From Pseudophaeobacter arcticus DSM 23566 (GTDB lineage: Bacteria > Pseudomonadota > Alphaproteobacteria > Rhodobacterales > Rhodobacteraceae), in assembly GCF_000473205.1 (NCBI RefSeq), contig NZ_KI421507.1, positions 3,147,057 to 3,211,056 of the forward strand: 64,000 nt of DNA, read 5' to 3'. Shown one piece after another: positions 36,519 to 45,205 of the stretch; position 1 is the stretch's first letter; each line of letters starts with the position of its first letter. Under the pieces are notes generated by a model that did not search any database, had not been told where the DNA came from, and saw only the letters and a list, made by a program, of their open reading frames with translations. Both the position numbers and the translations under genes were made by a program.

Positions 36519-37412
36519 TTATCTATCGCTCTCTGGCTCTTTGGTTTTTCTGTGCCGACGCAGCCAGGAAATGAACTGGCGCGCCTGCACCCGCTGCACA
36601 CCGGGGCGGGTGACGATATGATAGCCGCGCCCCTCACTGCCGGTAAATAGCTCCACCAGGCGCCCTGCCTTCAAATCCTCGCGGACAAAGTCCCGCACGC
36701 TCACCGCGACCCCCTGCCCCTCGCGCACCGCCTGCATCAAAAGATTGCCGGGCAATTTGAGACTGGCGCCGCGTATCACCTCGGCCACCCCGCGCGAGCG
36801 CAGCCAATGCGCCGCCTCGGTGGTGCCCAGCTCTTCGAGCCAGGGCAGATCCAAAAGATCCTCGGGCGCCTGCACTTTGCGATCCTTCAGCAGCCCGGGT
36901 TCTGCCACCACCACCATGGGCGAGCACAACAGGATTTCGGCCTCCAGCCCCGCCCAATTGCCGTCGCCGTAGCGCAGCGCAATATCGACGCCTCCGGGCT
37001 GCAGCGAGACAACTTCGCCGCGCGGATCAATCACCAGATCAATATCCGGGTGCTGCATGCGAAACTCTGCCAGACGCGGCATCAGCCAGTTGGCGGCAAA
37101 CATCGGTGTGCAGCTGATATGCAAGGGGCGCGCCGCGCCCTGAGCGTTCAGATCCTGCACCGCCGACTGAATGGCACCGAATCCCAGCAACAGGGCCTGC
37201 GCCAGGTGCCTGCCCTCCGCGGTGAGCTCCAGGGCCCGGCCACTGCGATCCACCAGCGGCGTGCCCAGATAGTCCTCCAGGCTGCGCAGCTGTTGGCTAA
37301 TGGCAGCATGGCTGACATTCAACGCCGCCCCTGCTTTGGCAAGGTTTCCATGTTCCGCATAGGCAGAAAAGGCCCGCAAGGCGGCAAGAGGCGGCAGGGA
37401 GAGCCAGTCCAT
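36519..37412 (-). CDS. LysR-family regulator, GcvA-like
   Basis: Regulator of 297 residues. The N-terminal winged helix (PLAALRAFSAYAEHGNLAKAGAALNVSHAAISQQLRSLEDYLGTPLVDRSGRALELTAEG) and the periplasmic-binding-fold effector domain (from about 92) are complete. The LPPLAALRAF start and ISQQLRSLE segment resemble the GcvA subgroup. It separates ccoG from ccoP but has no obvious role in respiration. Its target is probably the small divergent gene at 37513 or a distant locus. Confidence 0.9.
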   Translation of the reverse strand: MDWLSLPPLAALRAFSAYAEHGNLAKAGAALNVSHAAISQQLRSLEDYLGTPLVDRSGRALELTAEGRHLAQALLLGFGAIQSAVQDLNAQGAARPLHISCTPMFAANWLMPRLAEFRMQHPDIDLVIDPRGEVVSLQPGGVDIALRYGDGNWAGLEAEILLCSPMVVVAEPGLLKDRKVQAPEDLLDLPWLEELGTTEAAHWLRSRGVAEVIRGASLKLPGNLLMQAVREGQGVAVSVRDFVREDLKAGRLVELFTGSEGRGYHIVTRPGVQRVQARQFISWLRRHRKTKEPESDR

Positions 37413-37512
37413 ATGTAATCCTGACTTACACTATTGAATTTTTCCTGAGTCGCATCTTGCGCCCTTTGCAGCGACAGTCAAAGGCAGAAACACCAGCACG
37501 GGAGATTTCAAG

Positions 37513-37731
37513 ATGCTGATCAATATCTACGCCCGCTCCATGATGACCGCAGCCCGCCAGCCCTGTGTGCTGGTTCGCGACCTGCCCGCCGCCGCAGGAA
37601 CCGGTGAAAAAACCACCCCAGGGCGGTTTGCCAAGGTGCTGCGCCTGTTCAAATCGCTGGCCATGGGGCTGCAGCCCAAAGCGCGTCAGGCGAGACAGCC
37701 CCTGCGCTGCATTGACCTGCAAAAACTATAG
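37513..37731 (+). CDS. Hypothetical protein of 72 residues
   Basis: Short gene divergent from the LysR gene, 100 bases away, starting MLINIYARSMMTAARQPCVLV with GGGAG 11 bases before the ATG. The sequence is basic (arginine and lysine in KVLRLFKSLAMGLQPKARQARQ) with a mildly amphipathic helix in the middle and no known domain. Being opposite a LysR regulator is the best argument that it is a real, regulated gene. Confidence 0.5.
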   Translation: MLINIYARSMMTAARQPCVLVRDLPAAAGTGEKTTPGRFAKVLRLFKSLAMGLQPKARQARQPLRCIDLQKL

Positions 37732-37792
37732 CGAAAGCGCAAAAGCGCCGCAGCTAAGTGCAAAGGGCTGGGGCAAATCGGCAGAGATTTAT

Positions 37793-37842
37793 GGGCGTCG
37801 GTTTTCCAGGAAACGCGCGAACAGATCGAAAATCCGACGCCC
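37793..37842. repeat. Long imperfect inverted repeat in a gene gap
   Basis: GGGCGTCGGTTTTCC at 37793-37807 pairs with GAAAATCCGACGCCC at 37828-37842 with a single mismatch; the loop is 20 bases. It is not placed as a terminator for any gene. It could be a copy of a dispersed palindromic element. Confidence 0.55.
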
Positions 37843-38096
37843 AATCCCCACCACCTAGCACGTCAGGCTGCGGGAATTCTGTGCTGGCCCATGTCTCGCC
37901 CTTCGTGAGCGCAAGAGCACCTACCAGCTTATCTCTGTCTTGGGTATTGAAGCAGCCTTTGCCCAGGCGGACTTTGACCCTAATCAAACTGGCAAAAAAA
38001 AGTCCGCCGCAGGCCAACAAAAAAACAGCTGAATTTGGGGTGGGTCTGAAATCAGATCTGTTCCAGACACAGGGTCACAGACAGCATCATAAACAG

Positions 38097-38129
38097 AAAA
38101 AGGGCCACCCCGACGGGGCGGCCCTTTGG
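38097..38129 (-). terminator. Rho-independent terminator of ccoNOQP
   Basis: On the minus strand, AAAGGGCCGCCCC, loop GTC and GGGGTGGCCCTTT form a long stem with one G-T pair, followed by TTCTGTTT. It starts about 25 bases after the ccoP stop. Confidence 0.85.
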
Positions 38130-38154
38130 GTTGATGCAAGAAACAGGAAACGGC

Positions 38155-39024
38155 TTATTCGCCGCCACCCAATTGGTGCACATAGGAAGCAACGGCACGG
38201 ATCTGCGCCTCGGAAAGGCGGGTGTTCCAGGCCGGCATCACACCGTAACGGGCATTGTTGACGGTCTCGCTGATGGTGGCGTAGTCCCCACCATAAAGCC
38301 AGATTGCATCCGCAAGGTTTGGCGCCCCCTGGGTGCGATCACCGGTGCCATCGTCCATGTGGCAGGAGGCACAGTTGTCAGCAAAGACCACCGCACCGGC
38401 TTCCACTTTGGTGGCATCCTCTGCGTCACCGGACAAAGACATGACAAAGTTTACAACCTGGTCGATCTCTTCTTTTTCCAGCAACTCGTCACGACCAAAG
38501 GCAGGCATCTCGGAGTAGCGCGCATCTTCGCTGTCCTCGTTGCGAATGCCGTGAGAGACGGTCATGTGGATGTCTTCAACCGAACCGCCCCAGAGCCAGT
38601 CATCATCCAGCAGGTTGGGATAGCCCTTGGCACCGGCAGCGCCGGAACCGTGACACTGGGCGCACCAGGTCTTGAACACAGCGGAACCCGCGGAAACCGC
38701 ATAGGTTTCCAGCTCCGTATCGCCTGAAATAGCTGTCAGCTCGGTGGCTTCCAGCTTGGCATTCATCGGCGCGTTGGCTTCTTCTACCGCTGCGATCTCA
38801 TTCGCCACATCGCCGCGTGTCGACCACCCGAGGATCCCTGCAGTGGCAGAGTTCACCATAGGCCAGGCCGGATACATGATGGTGTAGCCAATCGCCCAGA
38901 CGATGGTGGCATAGAGTGTCCAGAGCCACCAGCGCGGCATCGGGTTGTCGAATTCTTCGATCCCATCCCAAGAGTGGCCGGTGGTGTTTGGATCATCATC
39001 GTATTTTTTGACGGGTTTGCTCAT
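38155..39024 (-). CDS. ccoP: cbb3-type cytochrome c oxidase subunit III CcoP
   Basis: Di-haem cytochrome c subunit, 289 residues, that passes electrons to CcoO. One N-terminal membrane helix ([23 protein letters not shown]) and two haem-binding sites, CAQCH (121-125) and CASCH (218-222), with Met ligands in the following segments (SEMPAF, YGVMPAW). It overlaps ccoQ by four bases. Last gene of the operon. Confidence 0.97.
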   Translation of the reverse strand: MSKPVKKYDDDPNTTGHSWDGIEEFDNPMPRWWLWTLYATIVWAIGYTIMYPAWPMVNSATAGILGWSTRGDVANEIAAVEEANAPMNAKLEATELTAISGDTELETYAVSAGSAVFKTWCAQCHGSGAAGAKGYPNLLDDDWLWGGSVEDIHMTVSHGIRNEDSEDARYSEMPAFGRDELLEKEEIDQVVNFVMSLSGDAEDATKVEAGAVVFADNCASCHMDDGTGDRTQGAPNLADAIWLYGGDYATISETVNNARYGVMPAWNTRLSEAQIRAVASYVHQLGGGE

Positions 39025-39233
39025 GTCCTCGCCTCCTTGTCTGCGGCGGGTGTCGCCTCGTTCCCTACAGGGGCGGGGGCGTCTACGTGGCGAAAGGGAA
39101 TACTGGCCGTGTCTTCATAGACCTTGCTGCTGCCGGGCCGAAAGGCCCAGACAACAATGCCCGTAAAAAACACGAACAGAAACAACAACATCCAGCTGTC
39201 TGCAAATTCGCGCAGGAGTGTGTAGATTTCCAT
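39021..39233 (-). CDS. ccoQ: cbb3-type oxidase subunit CcoQ
   Basis: Small membrane subunit of 70 residues with one transmembrane helix ([18 protein letters not shown]) and a short cytoplasmic tail ending EARTTRR-like basic residues before the ccoP overlap. In Rhodobacter CcoQ stabilises the complex and takes part in redox signalling to PrrBA. AGGAG lies five bases before the ATG at 39233; the TTG one codon earlier is less likely. Confidence 0.9.
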   Translation of the reverse strand: MEIYTLLREFADSWMLLFLFVFFTGIVVWAFRPGSSKVYEDTASIPFRHVDAPAPVGNEATPAADKEART

Positions 39234-39245
39234 CAAGGCTCCTCC

Positions 39246-39974
39246 TTAGCGGTTTGCGTCGGGTGTGAAGGTTGAGAAATCAACCAGCGTACCCAACATT
39301 TGCAGATAAGAGATCAGCGCGTCGGCCTCGGACACGCCGGGTTGGCCATCAAAGTTGCTCACGCTGACCTTGTCGCCGTAGCGTTCCAGCAGCCCATCAT
39401 AGTCGCTGTCAGGATCCGCCTGGGCCTTAAAGTCAGCCTGGGCACTTGCCAGCATCTCTTCCGAATAGGGCGTGCCAAGCAGAGCATTCACCGACATGAT
39501 GTCGCCGATATACTTGCCATCGATCATCTTACGCTCGAGGAAGCCATATTTTGGCATAACCGATTCCGGCACCACAGACTGCGGGTTGCGCAGGTGATCG
39601 ACGTGCCATTCATCCGAATAACGCCCCCCCACACGGGCTAGGTCAGGCCCGGTACGTTTGGAGCCCCACTGGAACGGATGGTCATACATCGATTCTGCCG
39701 CCAGCGAGTAGTGGCCATACCGTTCGACCTCATCGCGCATCGGGCGGATCATCTGGCTGTGGCAGACGTAGCAGCCTTCACGGATGTAGACTTCACGGCC
39801 CGCCAATTCGAGAGGGGTGTAAGGGCGCATGCCCTCCACCTTCTCGATGGTGTTTTCCAGCCAGAACAATGGAGCGATCTGAACCAGGCCACCAATAGAC
39901 ACCACCAGGAAACTGCAGATCAGCAGCAGGGTCGCGTTGGTCTCGAGGATTTTATGTTTGTCGAGAATTGCCAT
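39246..39974 (-). CDS. ccoO: cbb3-type cytochrome c oxidase subunit II CcoO
   Basis: Mono-haem cytochrome c subunit of 242 residues anchored by an N-terminal helix ([23 protein letters not shown]). The haem site is CYVCH at 68-72 ([13 protein letters not shown], the family signature) with a distal Met in [10 protein letters not shown]. It sits between ccoN and ccoQ with short gaps, typical of the ccoNOQP operon. Confidence 0.97.
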   Translation of the reverse strand: MAILDKHKILETNATLLLICSFLVVSIGGLVQIAPLFWLENTIEKVEGMRPYTPLELAGREVYIREGCYVCHSQMIRPMRDEVERYGHYSLAAESMYDHPFQWGSKRTGPDLARVGGRYSDEWHVDHLRNPQSVVPESVMPKYGFLERKMIDGKYIGDIMSVNALLGTPYSEEMLASAQADFKAQADPDSDYDGLLERYGDKVSVSNFDGQPGVSEADALISYLQMLGTLVDFSTFTPDANR

Positions 39975-39988
39975 TTGCCATTCCCTCC

Positions 39989-41599
39989 TTATTCAGCCGG
40001 AACCGCGACAGTAAGGCTCGACTCTTTGGCCGGAGCTTTACGGACGGTCATCCACAGGTTGTAGCACATGATAAGCGCACCGGAGAGGAACATAACGCCA
40101 CCCAGACCACGCACCACATACATCGGGAACTTCGCTGCCACGGTGTCGGCAAAGGAGTTCACCAGGAAGCCGTTGGCGTCAACTTCGCGCCACATCAGGC
40201 CTTCCATGATCCCGGTCACCCACATCGAAGAGGCATAGAGAATGATGCCGATGGTGGCGAGCCAGAAGTGCCAGGACACCAGGCTGAGGCTGTACAGACG
40301 CTCGCGCTTCCACAGAACCGGAACCAGGAAGTAGAGCGCACCAAAGGTGATCATCCCGTTCCAACCCAGCGCACCGGAGTGCACGTGACCAATGGTCCAG
40401 TCAGTGTAGTGGCTCAGCGAGTTCACGGCGCGGATCGACATCATCGGACCTTCAAAGGTCGACATGCCGTAAAAGCCGATCGAGATAACCATCATCCGGA
40501 TAACCGGATCGGTCCGCAGCTTGTCCCAGGCGCCAGACAGCGTCATCAGACCGTTGATCATGCCACCCCAGGAGGGCATCCACAGCACGATCGAGAACAC
40601 CATGCCAAGGGTCGAAGCCCAGTCTGGCAGCGCGGTGTAGTGCAGGTGGTGGGGACCGGCCCAGATATACAGGAAGATCAGCGCCCAAAAGTGGATGATC
40701 GACAGTTTATAGCTGAACACCGGACGTTCGGCCTGCTTTGGCACAAAGTAGTACATCATACCCAGGAAGCCCGCAGTCAGGAAGAAGCCCACAGCGTTGT
40801 GGCCATACCACCACTGCACCATGGCATCCTGCACACCGGACCAGACGATGACCGATTTGGACCCCCAGATGGACACTGGAATGGTCATGTTATTGACCAG
40901 GTGCAGCATCGCAACGGTGACGATAAAGGCCAGGTAGAACCAGTTGGCCACATAGATATGCGGCTCTTTACGTTTGATCACGGTGCCGAGGAAGACCGCC
41001 AGATAGGCCACCCAGACAATGGTCAACCACAGGTCAACATGCCATTCGGGCTCTGCGTATTCTTTCGACTGGGTGCCGCCAAACAGGTAACCGGTTGCCG
41101 CCAGAACGATAAACAACTGGTAGCCCCAGAACACGAACCAGGCCAGGTTGCCGCCCCAGAGGCGCGCGGCGCTGGTGCGCTGCACGACATAGAAAGAGGT
41201 CGCAATCAGCGCGTTGCCGCCAAAGGCAAAAATCACTGCCGAAGTATGCAAGGGACGCAGACGGCCAAAGTTGGCAAAGCCCTGAGCCCACTCAAAGTTC
41301 AGCGCTGGAAAAGCCAGCTGGAAAGCGATGAACGTCCCGACGAGAAAACCCACAACACCCCAAAAGGCAGTGGCAATCACACCGGCGCGCACAACGCTGT
41401 CAAAATACTCATTTTGCTGGCTGCCAGCAGCCGGCTTTGCGTCGCCAGTATGGCGCAGCGTGTATAGAAACAGACCACCAGCAACGAGCATGACGATTAT
41501 CGCATGCACCTGGTAAGCCAGATCTCGCGCATAATTGGTCCCGATCATCGCGAAAAGCGTGACCAAACCAAGCGCGATCAGCTTGATATAATTAGACAT
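39989..41599 (-). CDS. ccoN: cbb3-type cytochrome c oxidase subunit I CcoN
   Basis: Catalytic haem-copper subunit of 536 residues with twelve membrane helices, holding the low-spin haem b and the haem b3-CuB site where O2 is reduced. Conserved His segments include [46 protein letters not shown] (CuB ligands) and [12 protein letters not shown]. The ATG at 41599 ([10 protein letters not shown]) follows GAAGGGA by six bases and is preferred over the longer frame. A perfect FNR box is about 95 bases upstream. Confidence 0.97.
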   Translation of the reverse strand: MSNYIKLIALGLVTLFAMIGTNYARDLAYQVHAIIVMLVAGGLFLYTLRHTGDAKPAAGSQQNEYFDSVVRAGVIATAFWGVVGFLVGTFIAFQLAFPALNFEWAQGFANFGRLRPLHTSAVIFAFGGNALIATSFYVVQRTSAARLWGGNLAWFVFWGYQLFIVLAATGYLFGGTQSKEYAEPEWHVDLWLTIVWVAYLAVFLGTVIKRKEPHIYVANWFYLAFIVTVAMLHLVNNMTIPVSIWGSKSVIVWSGVQDAMVQWWYGHNAVGFFLTAGFLGMMYYFVPKQAERPVFSYKLSIIHFWALIFLYIWAGPHHLHYTALPDWASTLGMVFSIVLWMPSWGGMINGLMTLSGAWDKLRTDPVIRMMVISIGFYGMSTFEGPMMSIRAVNSLSHYTDWTIGHVHSGALGWNGMITFGALYFLVPVLWKRERLYSLSLVSWHFWLATIGIILYASSMWVTGIMEGLMWREVDANGFLVNSFADTVAAKFPMYVVRGLGGVMFLSGALIMCYNLWMTVRKAPAKESSLTVAVPAE

Positions 41600-41693
41600 T
41601 TTGCGTCCCTTCACCATGTCTCCCGCGATTCTTGGCGTCGCGAGAAACCCATTTATTCCCAGAACTAAATGCAAAACATGCGCTCCGGGCGCA

Positions 41694-41707
41694 TTGATCT
41701 GCATCAA
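41694..41707. promoter_or_regulatory. Perfect FNR-type box between ccoN and the universal stress gene
   Basis: TTGATCTGCATCAA matches TTGAT-N4-ATCAA at all ten positions. It is about 95 bases before both the ccoN start (minus strand) and the stress protein start (plus strand), so one FnrL site can serve both divergent promoters. Confidence 0.88.
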
Positions 41708-41804
41708 GACAAATATCATTCAACTGTGACAGACCAAACAGGGTACGGCTACACTAACAGCCCTTCTTGTTAGAGCTTTGAAATTTTACCACATGAGGTG
41801 AAAC

Positions 41805-42644
41805 ATGACTTACAAAACCATTCTCACGGTTCTGACCTCGCAGGACACGGCTGAGACCCCTCTGTCACAAGCGGCCTCAATGGCTGCGGCCTTTGACGGC
41901 CATACCGATGTCTTGTGCCTGGGCGTTGATCGCACTCAGACCGGGTATTACTATGCCGGTGCCAATGCCATGGTTCTGCAAGAAACCATGACTCGTGCCA
42001 AAGATGACGCCAATGCTCTGCAATCCTATGCAGATGACTACCTGAAAAAGGCCGGCGTCCAGTTTTCAACCGATGCGGGTATCGCGCAGATTGCCGATAT
42101 GGGGCGCCACGTGGCGCGACTGGCGCGGTTTTCTGATCTGGTTGTCCTGGGCCAACCCTATGGCAAGGGCAAAGGTGTCGAAGCCGAACCCGTGGTCGAG
42201 GCCGCACTTTTTGAAGGCCGCGCTCCGGTTCTGGTTGTTCCCGACAATGCCAAGCCTGTTGGCCAGCCAAAAACCATCCTGGTGGCCTGGAACGAAAGCA
42301 TCGAGGCGATGACCTCCATTCGCAAGGCCATACCTTTCCTCACCGGCGCCGATCTGGTGCGCATTGTGGTGATCGACCCGCCGCAACATGGGCCAGAGCG
42401 CTCTGACCCCGGCGGCATGCTGGCGCAGATGCTGGCACGCCAGGGGGTCAAATGTGAGATTGACGTGCTCAGCAAAACCATGCCGCGCGTCTCTGATATC
42501 CTGATCCGCCATGCCGCCGACACAGATGCCGGCATGATCGTCATGGGCGCCTATGGCCACTCCCGCTTCCGCGAGGCAATCCTGGGGGGGGCGACCCGCA
42601 ATATGCTGGAAAACGCAACCGTGCCGATTTTCCTGGCCCATTGA
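41805..42644 (+). CDS. Universal stress protein, tandem UspA domains
   Basis: Cytoplasmic protein of 279 residues made of two Usp folds (about 1-145 and 155-279). The first is degenerate; the second retains the ATP-binding pattern GAYGHSRFREAILGGATRNMLENATVPIFLAH (G-2x-G-9x-G-S/T). It is divergent from ccoN with an FNR box between, as for Usp genes induced under low oxygen in related bacteria. Its exact role, perhaps in survival of energy-limited cells, is inferred. A terminator follows. Confidence 0.92.
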   Translation: MTYKTILTVLTSQDTAETPLSQAASMAAAFDGHTDVLCLGVDRTQTGYYYAGANAMVLQETMTRAKDDANALQSYADDYLKKAGVQFSTDAGIAQIADMGRHVARLARFSDLVVLGQPYGKGKGVEAEPVVEAALFEGRAPVLVVPDNAKPVGQPKTILVAWNESIEAMTSIRKAIPFLTGADLVRIVVIDPPQHGPERSDPGGMLAQMLARQGVKCEIDVLSKTMPRVSDILIRHAADTDAGMIVMGAYGHSRFREAILGGATRNMLENATVPIFLAH

Positions 42645-42697
42645 TCGCAACTTGGGCTGATCCAGCGTAGTCCTGATGATTTAGCCCAGAAAATTTG

Positions 42698-42732
42698 CCC
42701 CGCCCAGCTGCACCCAGCCGGGCGGGGTTTTC
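42698..42732 (+). terminator. Rho-independent terminator of the stress protein gene
   Basis: Perfect eight-base stem CCCCGCCC / GGGCGGGG with a 14-base loop, followed by TTTTCT. It lies 54 bases after the stop codon. Confidence 0.85.
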
Positions 42733-42779
42733 TATTTGGCGGGTTGGCCCACGGCCCGCCAGGCAGATCTGGTTCGGCC

Positions 42780-44114
42780 TCAGCTCCGGACGTAATGCAG
42801 GCCCTGGAACCTGGCCCGCATCCGGGCGGTCTGTTGCGCCACCAAATCGGGGTCATTGCCGGTCAGCCCGGCGGCGATCAAACTGGCCAGTTCCGCAGCA
42901 TCCGCAGGGGTGACACCCCGGCGCACCAGCTCAGGCGTGCCAATGCGCAGCCCGTTCATATCCCCCGCCACCGGATCAATCGGCAGGCCAATGCCACAGG
43001 CCAGAAACCCGGCGCGGCGCAGTCTTTTTGAGGCCGCCTGGCCACCGCCAAACCGCGCCGCCTTGATGGCAAACTGATGCGAGCTGGTCGCCTGCCCGCC
43101 CGCCGCGCCATTTGGCTTAAAGACCGGCAGCCCCAGGGCCTCCAGTTCAGCCGCCAGCGCCTGAGCCAGGGCGATCATCGCCTGGGCATAGGCCGGGCCG
43201 TGGTCGACCCAGTCCAGCAGGCTCAGCGCCAAAGAGGCGGATTTTGCCGCGTCAAAATTGGCCGTCATGCCGGGAAAGGCGATGGCATCCAGGCGTTCGG
43301 CAATCTCGGCGTCATTGCTGACAATCAATCCCCCCGCCGGACCGCCAAGGCTCTTGTAGGTGCTCATGGTCATCACATGCGCCCCCTCGCTCAGCGGATT
43401 GGCCCAGGCCTGCCCGGCGATGATTCCGCATTGATGCGCCGCATCAAACAGCACCTTGGCCCCAACCTCATCCGCAATGGCGCGGATCTCGCGCACCGGA
43501 TGGGCAAAGAGGTTGAGACTGCCGCCGATGGTAATCAGTTTGGGACGCTCCCGCAGCGCCAGGGCACGCAGGGCCGCAAGGTCAACCGTATAGCCATCGG
43601 CATTGACCGGCGCCGGATGGGACACCAGCCCATAAAGCCCGGCACAGCCATCGGCATGATGGGTGACATGGCCGCCAATTGCAGCAGGCGGCGCAATGAT
43701 ACAATCACCGGGTTTGGTGAGCGCCATAAACCCATAGAGATTGGCCAGCGCGCCGGAAGCCACACGGATCTCGGCATATTTGGCGTCAAAGATCTGCGCC
43801 GCCAGCTCGGCCGCCATGACTTCGATTTCTTCGATGGCCTCCAGCCCCATTTCGTATTTGTCCCCCGGATAGCCCAGCGACGGCCGACTGCCCAGCCCGC
43901 GCGCCAGCACCGCCTCGGCGGCGGGGTTCATCACATTGGTCGCCGGGTTGAGATTGAAACACTCCTGATCGTGGATCTCGCTGTTGCGCTGTATTAGCGC
44001 CTCAATCCGGTTGGCTGCCGCAGACGGAGCCATTTCAGCAGTCGCCGCAGCGATCGCCTGCACCCGGGTTTCGCAGGTGGTCGGAACCCAGGGACGGGTG
44101 GCAAGATGGGGCAT
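42780..44114 (-). CDS. Serine hydroxymethyltransferase-like PLP enzyme
   Basis: Fold-type I pyridoxal phosphate enzyme of 444 residues in the GlyA superfamily. SHMT features seen: ECFNLNPATNVMNPAAEAVL, then SLGYPGDKYEMGLEAIEEIE, the cofactor Asp and His in FDAAHQCGIIAG, and the Schiff base Lys254. The Lys motif reads TMSTYKSLGGPAGG instead of the TTTHKTLRGPRGG of housekeeping GlyA, so this is a specialised paralogue, possibly acting on 2-methylserine, threonine-like or other beta-hydroxy amino acids. AGGAG precedes the ATG. A LysR gene is divergent with a strong palindrome between. Confidence 0.85.
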   Translation of the reverse strand: MPHLATRPWVPTTCETRVQAIAAATAEMAPSAAANRIEALIQRNSEIHDQECFNLNPATNVMNPAAEAVLARGLGSRPSLGYPGDKYEMGLEAIEEIEVMAAELAAQIFDAKYAEIRVASGALANLYGFMALTKPGDCIIAPPAAIGGHVTHHADGCAGLYGLVSHPAPVNADGYTVDLAALRALALRERPKLITIGGSLNLFAHPVREIRAIADEVGAKVLFDAAHQCGIIAGQAWANPLSEGAHVMTMSTYKSLGGPAGGLIVSNDAEIAERLDAIAFPGMTANFDAAKSASLALSLLDWVDHGPAYAQAMIALAQALAAELEALGLPVFKPNGAAGGQATSSHQFAIKAARFGGGQAASKRLRRAGFLACGIGLPIDPVAGDMNGLRIGTPELVRRGVTPADAAELASLIAAGLTGNDPDLVAQQTARMRARFQGLHYVRS

Positions 44115-44218
44115 GGTAGAACTCCTATGAAGCATGGTCCGGGGCCGGTCTTTGGCCTGGGCTTTCCCCAGTTGAGCCCCAGTCAGGCTTGCGCGCAAAT
44201 CAGTTTTCTGAAAATCTA

Positions 44219-44243
44219 GGGTTAGAAAAAGTGAGTCTAACCC
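44219..44243. promoter_or_regulatory. Palindrome, candidate LysR operator
   Basis: GGGTTAG-N11-CTAACCC is a perfect seven-base inverted repeat and contains the LysR T-N11-A pattern. It ends one base before the LysR start codon and about 105 bases before the SHMT-like start on the other strand. It suits autoregulation plus control of the divergent gene. Confidence 0.72.
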
Positions 44244-44244
44244 C

Positions 44245-45183
44245 ATGACTGTTTCTCCACCCCGCCCAAAATCCTTTGCCATGACAGCCCTGCGCGCCTT
44301 TGAGGCCTCCGCCCGGTTGGGTGGGTTTTCAGCAGCGGCCAATGAGCTGGGCGTCACTCCCGGTGCCATCTCAGCGCAGATCAAATCGCTGGAGGCAGAG
44401 CTTGGCGCGCCGCTGTTTCAGCGCAGCGCCAAAGGGGTGGTTCTGACGCCGCTGGGGGCGCAATCTTTGCCCGCCTTTGGCCAGGCCTTTGATCAGCTGG
44501 GACAGGCCGTGCAACAGATGCGCGATGCCGCGGCGCCGCGGGTGGTCCATATCGCCACCCTGCCAGCAATCGCCCAGTTCTGGCTATCGCCCCGCCTGCC
44601 CCACCTGCGGGCGGAAATGCCCGGCACCGAAATCTCGATCACGGCCCTGGAGCAGCCGCCGAACCTCAAGCGGACCCCTTATGATCTGTGCCTGTTTTTT
44701 GGCGGTCACAACGGCACGGTCCTGGCAGAGGATGTCATCTTTCCCGTCTGCGCCCCAGCCCTGGCTGAGCGGTTGAAAACCCCATTGGATTTGCTAAAGG
44801 TGCCCTGTCTATATGACACCAGTTGGGAGCAGGACTGGGAGCATTGGTTGGCACAGGCAGCCCTGCCGCATCACATCGCGCCGCGTGGTCCGGTCTATTC
44901 GCTCTATGCCCTGGCCGTGGAAGAGGCGCTGAACGGAGCCGGGGTCTTGATCGGCCATGAGGCCCTGTTGGCACCCTATCTGGCAAGGGGGCAACTGGTG
45001 GCCCCTTTTGAGAAAAAAGCCACCCTCCCCAGGGCTTTGCGGCTGTGGAGCATGTCTGGACGTAGCCCCAGTTCCGCCAGTCATCAGGTTGCAAGATGGC
45101 TGACAGGTACAGGCAGGACAAACCCTGCCGACCCCGGCTTAAACCCTATAAAAATTGACATGGAAACGCGGCAGAATACCTGA
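44245..45183 (+). CDS. LysR-family regulator divergent from the SHMT-like gene
   Basis: Regulator of 312 residues. The winged helix is LRAFEASARLGGFSAAANELGVTPGAISAQIKSLEAELGAPLFQRSAKGVVLTPLG; the effector-binding domain runs from about 95 to 290. The GcvA-like AISAQIK helix suggests a regulator of amino acid metabolism. The probable target is the adjacent PLP enzyme. The start codon directly abuts the palindrome, so the protein could block its own transcription or translation initiation. Confidence 0.9.
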   Translation: MTVSPPRPKSFAMTALRAFEASARLGGFSAAANELGVTPGAISAQIKSLEAELGAPLFQRSAKGVVLTPLGAQSLPAFGQAFDQLGQAVQQMRDAAAPRVVHIATLPAIAQFWLSPRLPHLRAEMPGTEISITALEQPPNLKRTPYDLCLFFGGHNGTVLAEDVIFPVCAPALAERLKTPLDLLKVPCLYDTSWEQDWEHWLAQAALPHHIAPRGPVYSLYALAVEEALNGAGVLIGHEALLAPYLARGQLVAPFEKKATLPRALRLWSMSGRSPSSASHQVARWLTGTGRTNPADPGLNPIKIDMETRQNT

Positions 45184-45205
45184 GGGCGGGACCCTGGCCG
45201 GCGCC

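Larger units (their letters stand above)
37732..38154. other. Gene-free region with an inverted repeat before the ccoP terminator
   Basis: About 420 bases without a convincing gene. An 88-codon minus frame and a longer plus frame overlap each other here and have no ribosome sites. It contains the inverted repeat at 37793-37842 and, near the ccoP stop, the terminator at 38099-38129. Confidence 0.5.

Noticed and set aside
39968..41467. 499-codon plus-strand open frame
   Set aside because: Fully antisense to ccoN, with His- and Gln-rich composition and no domain.
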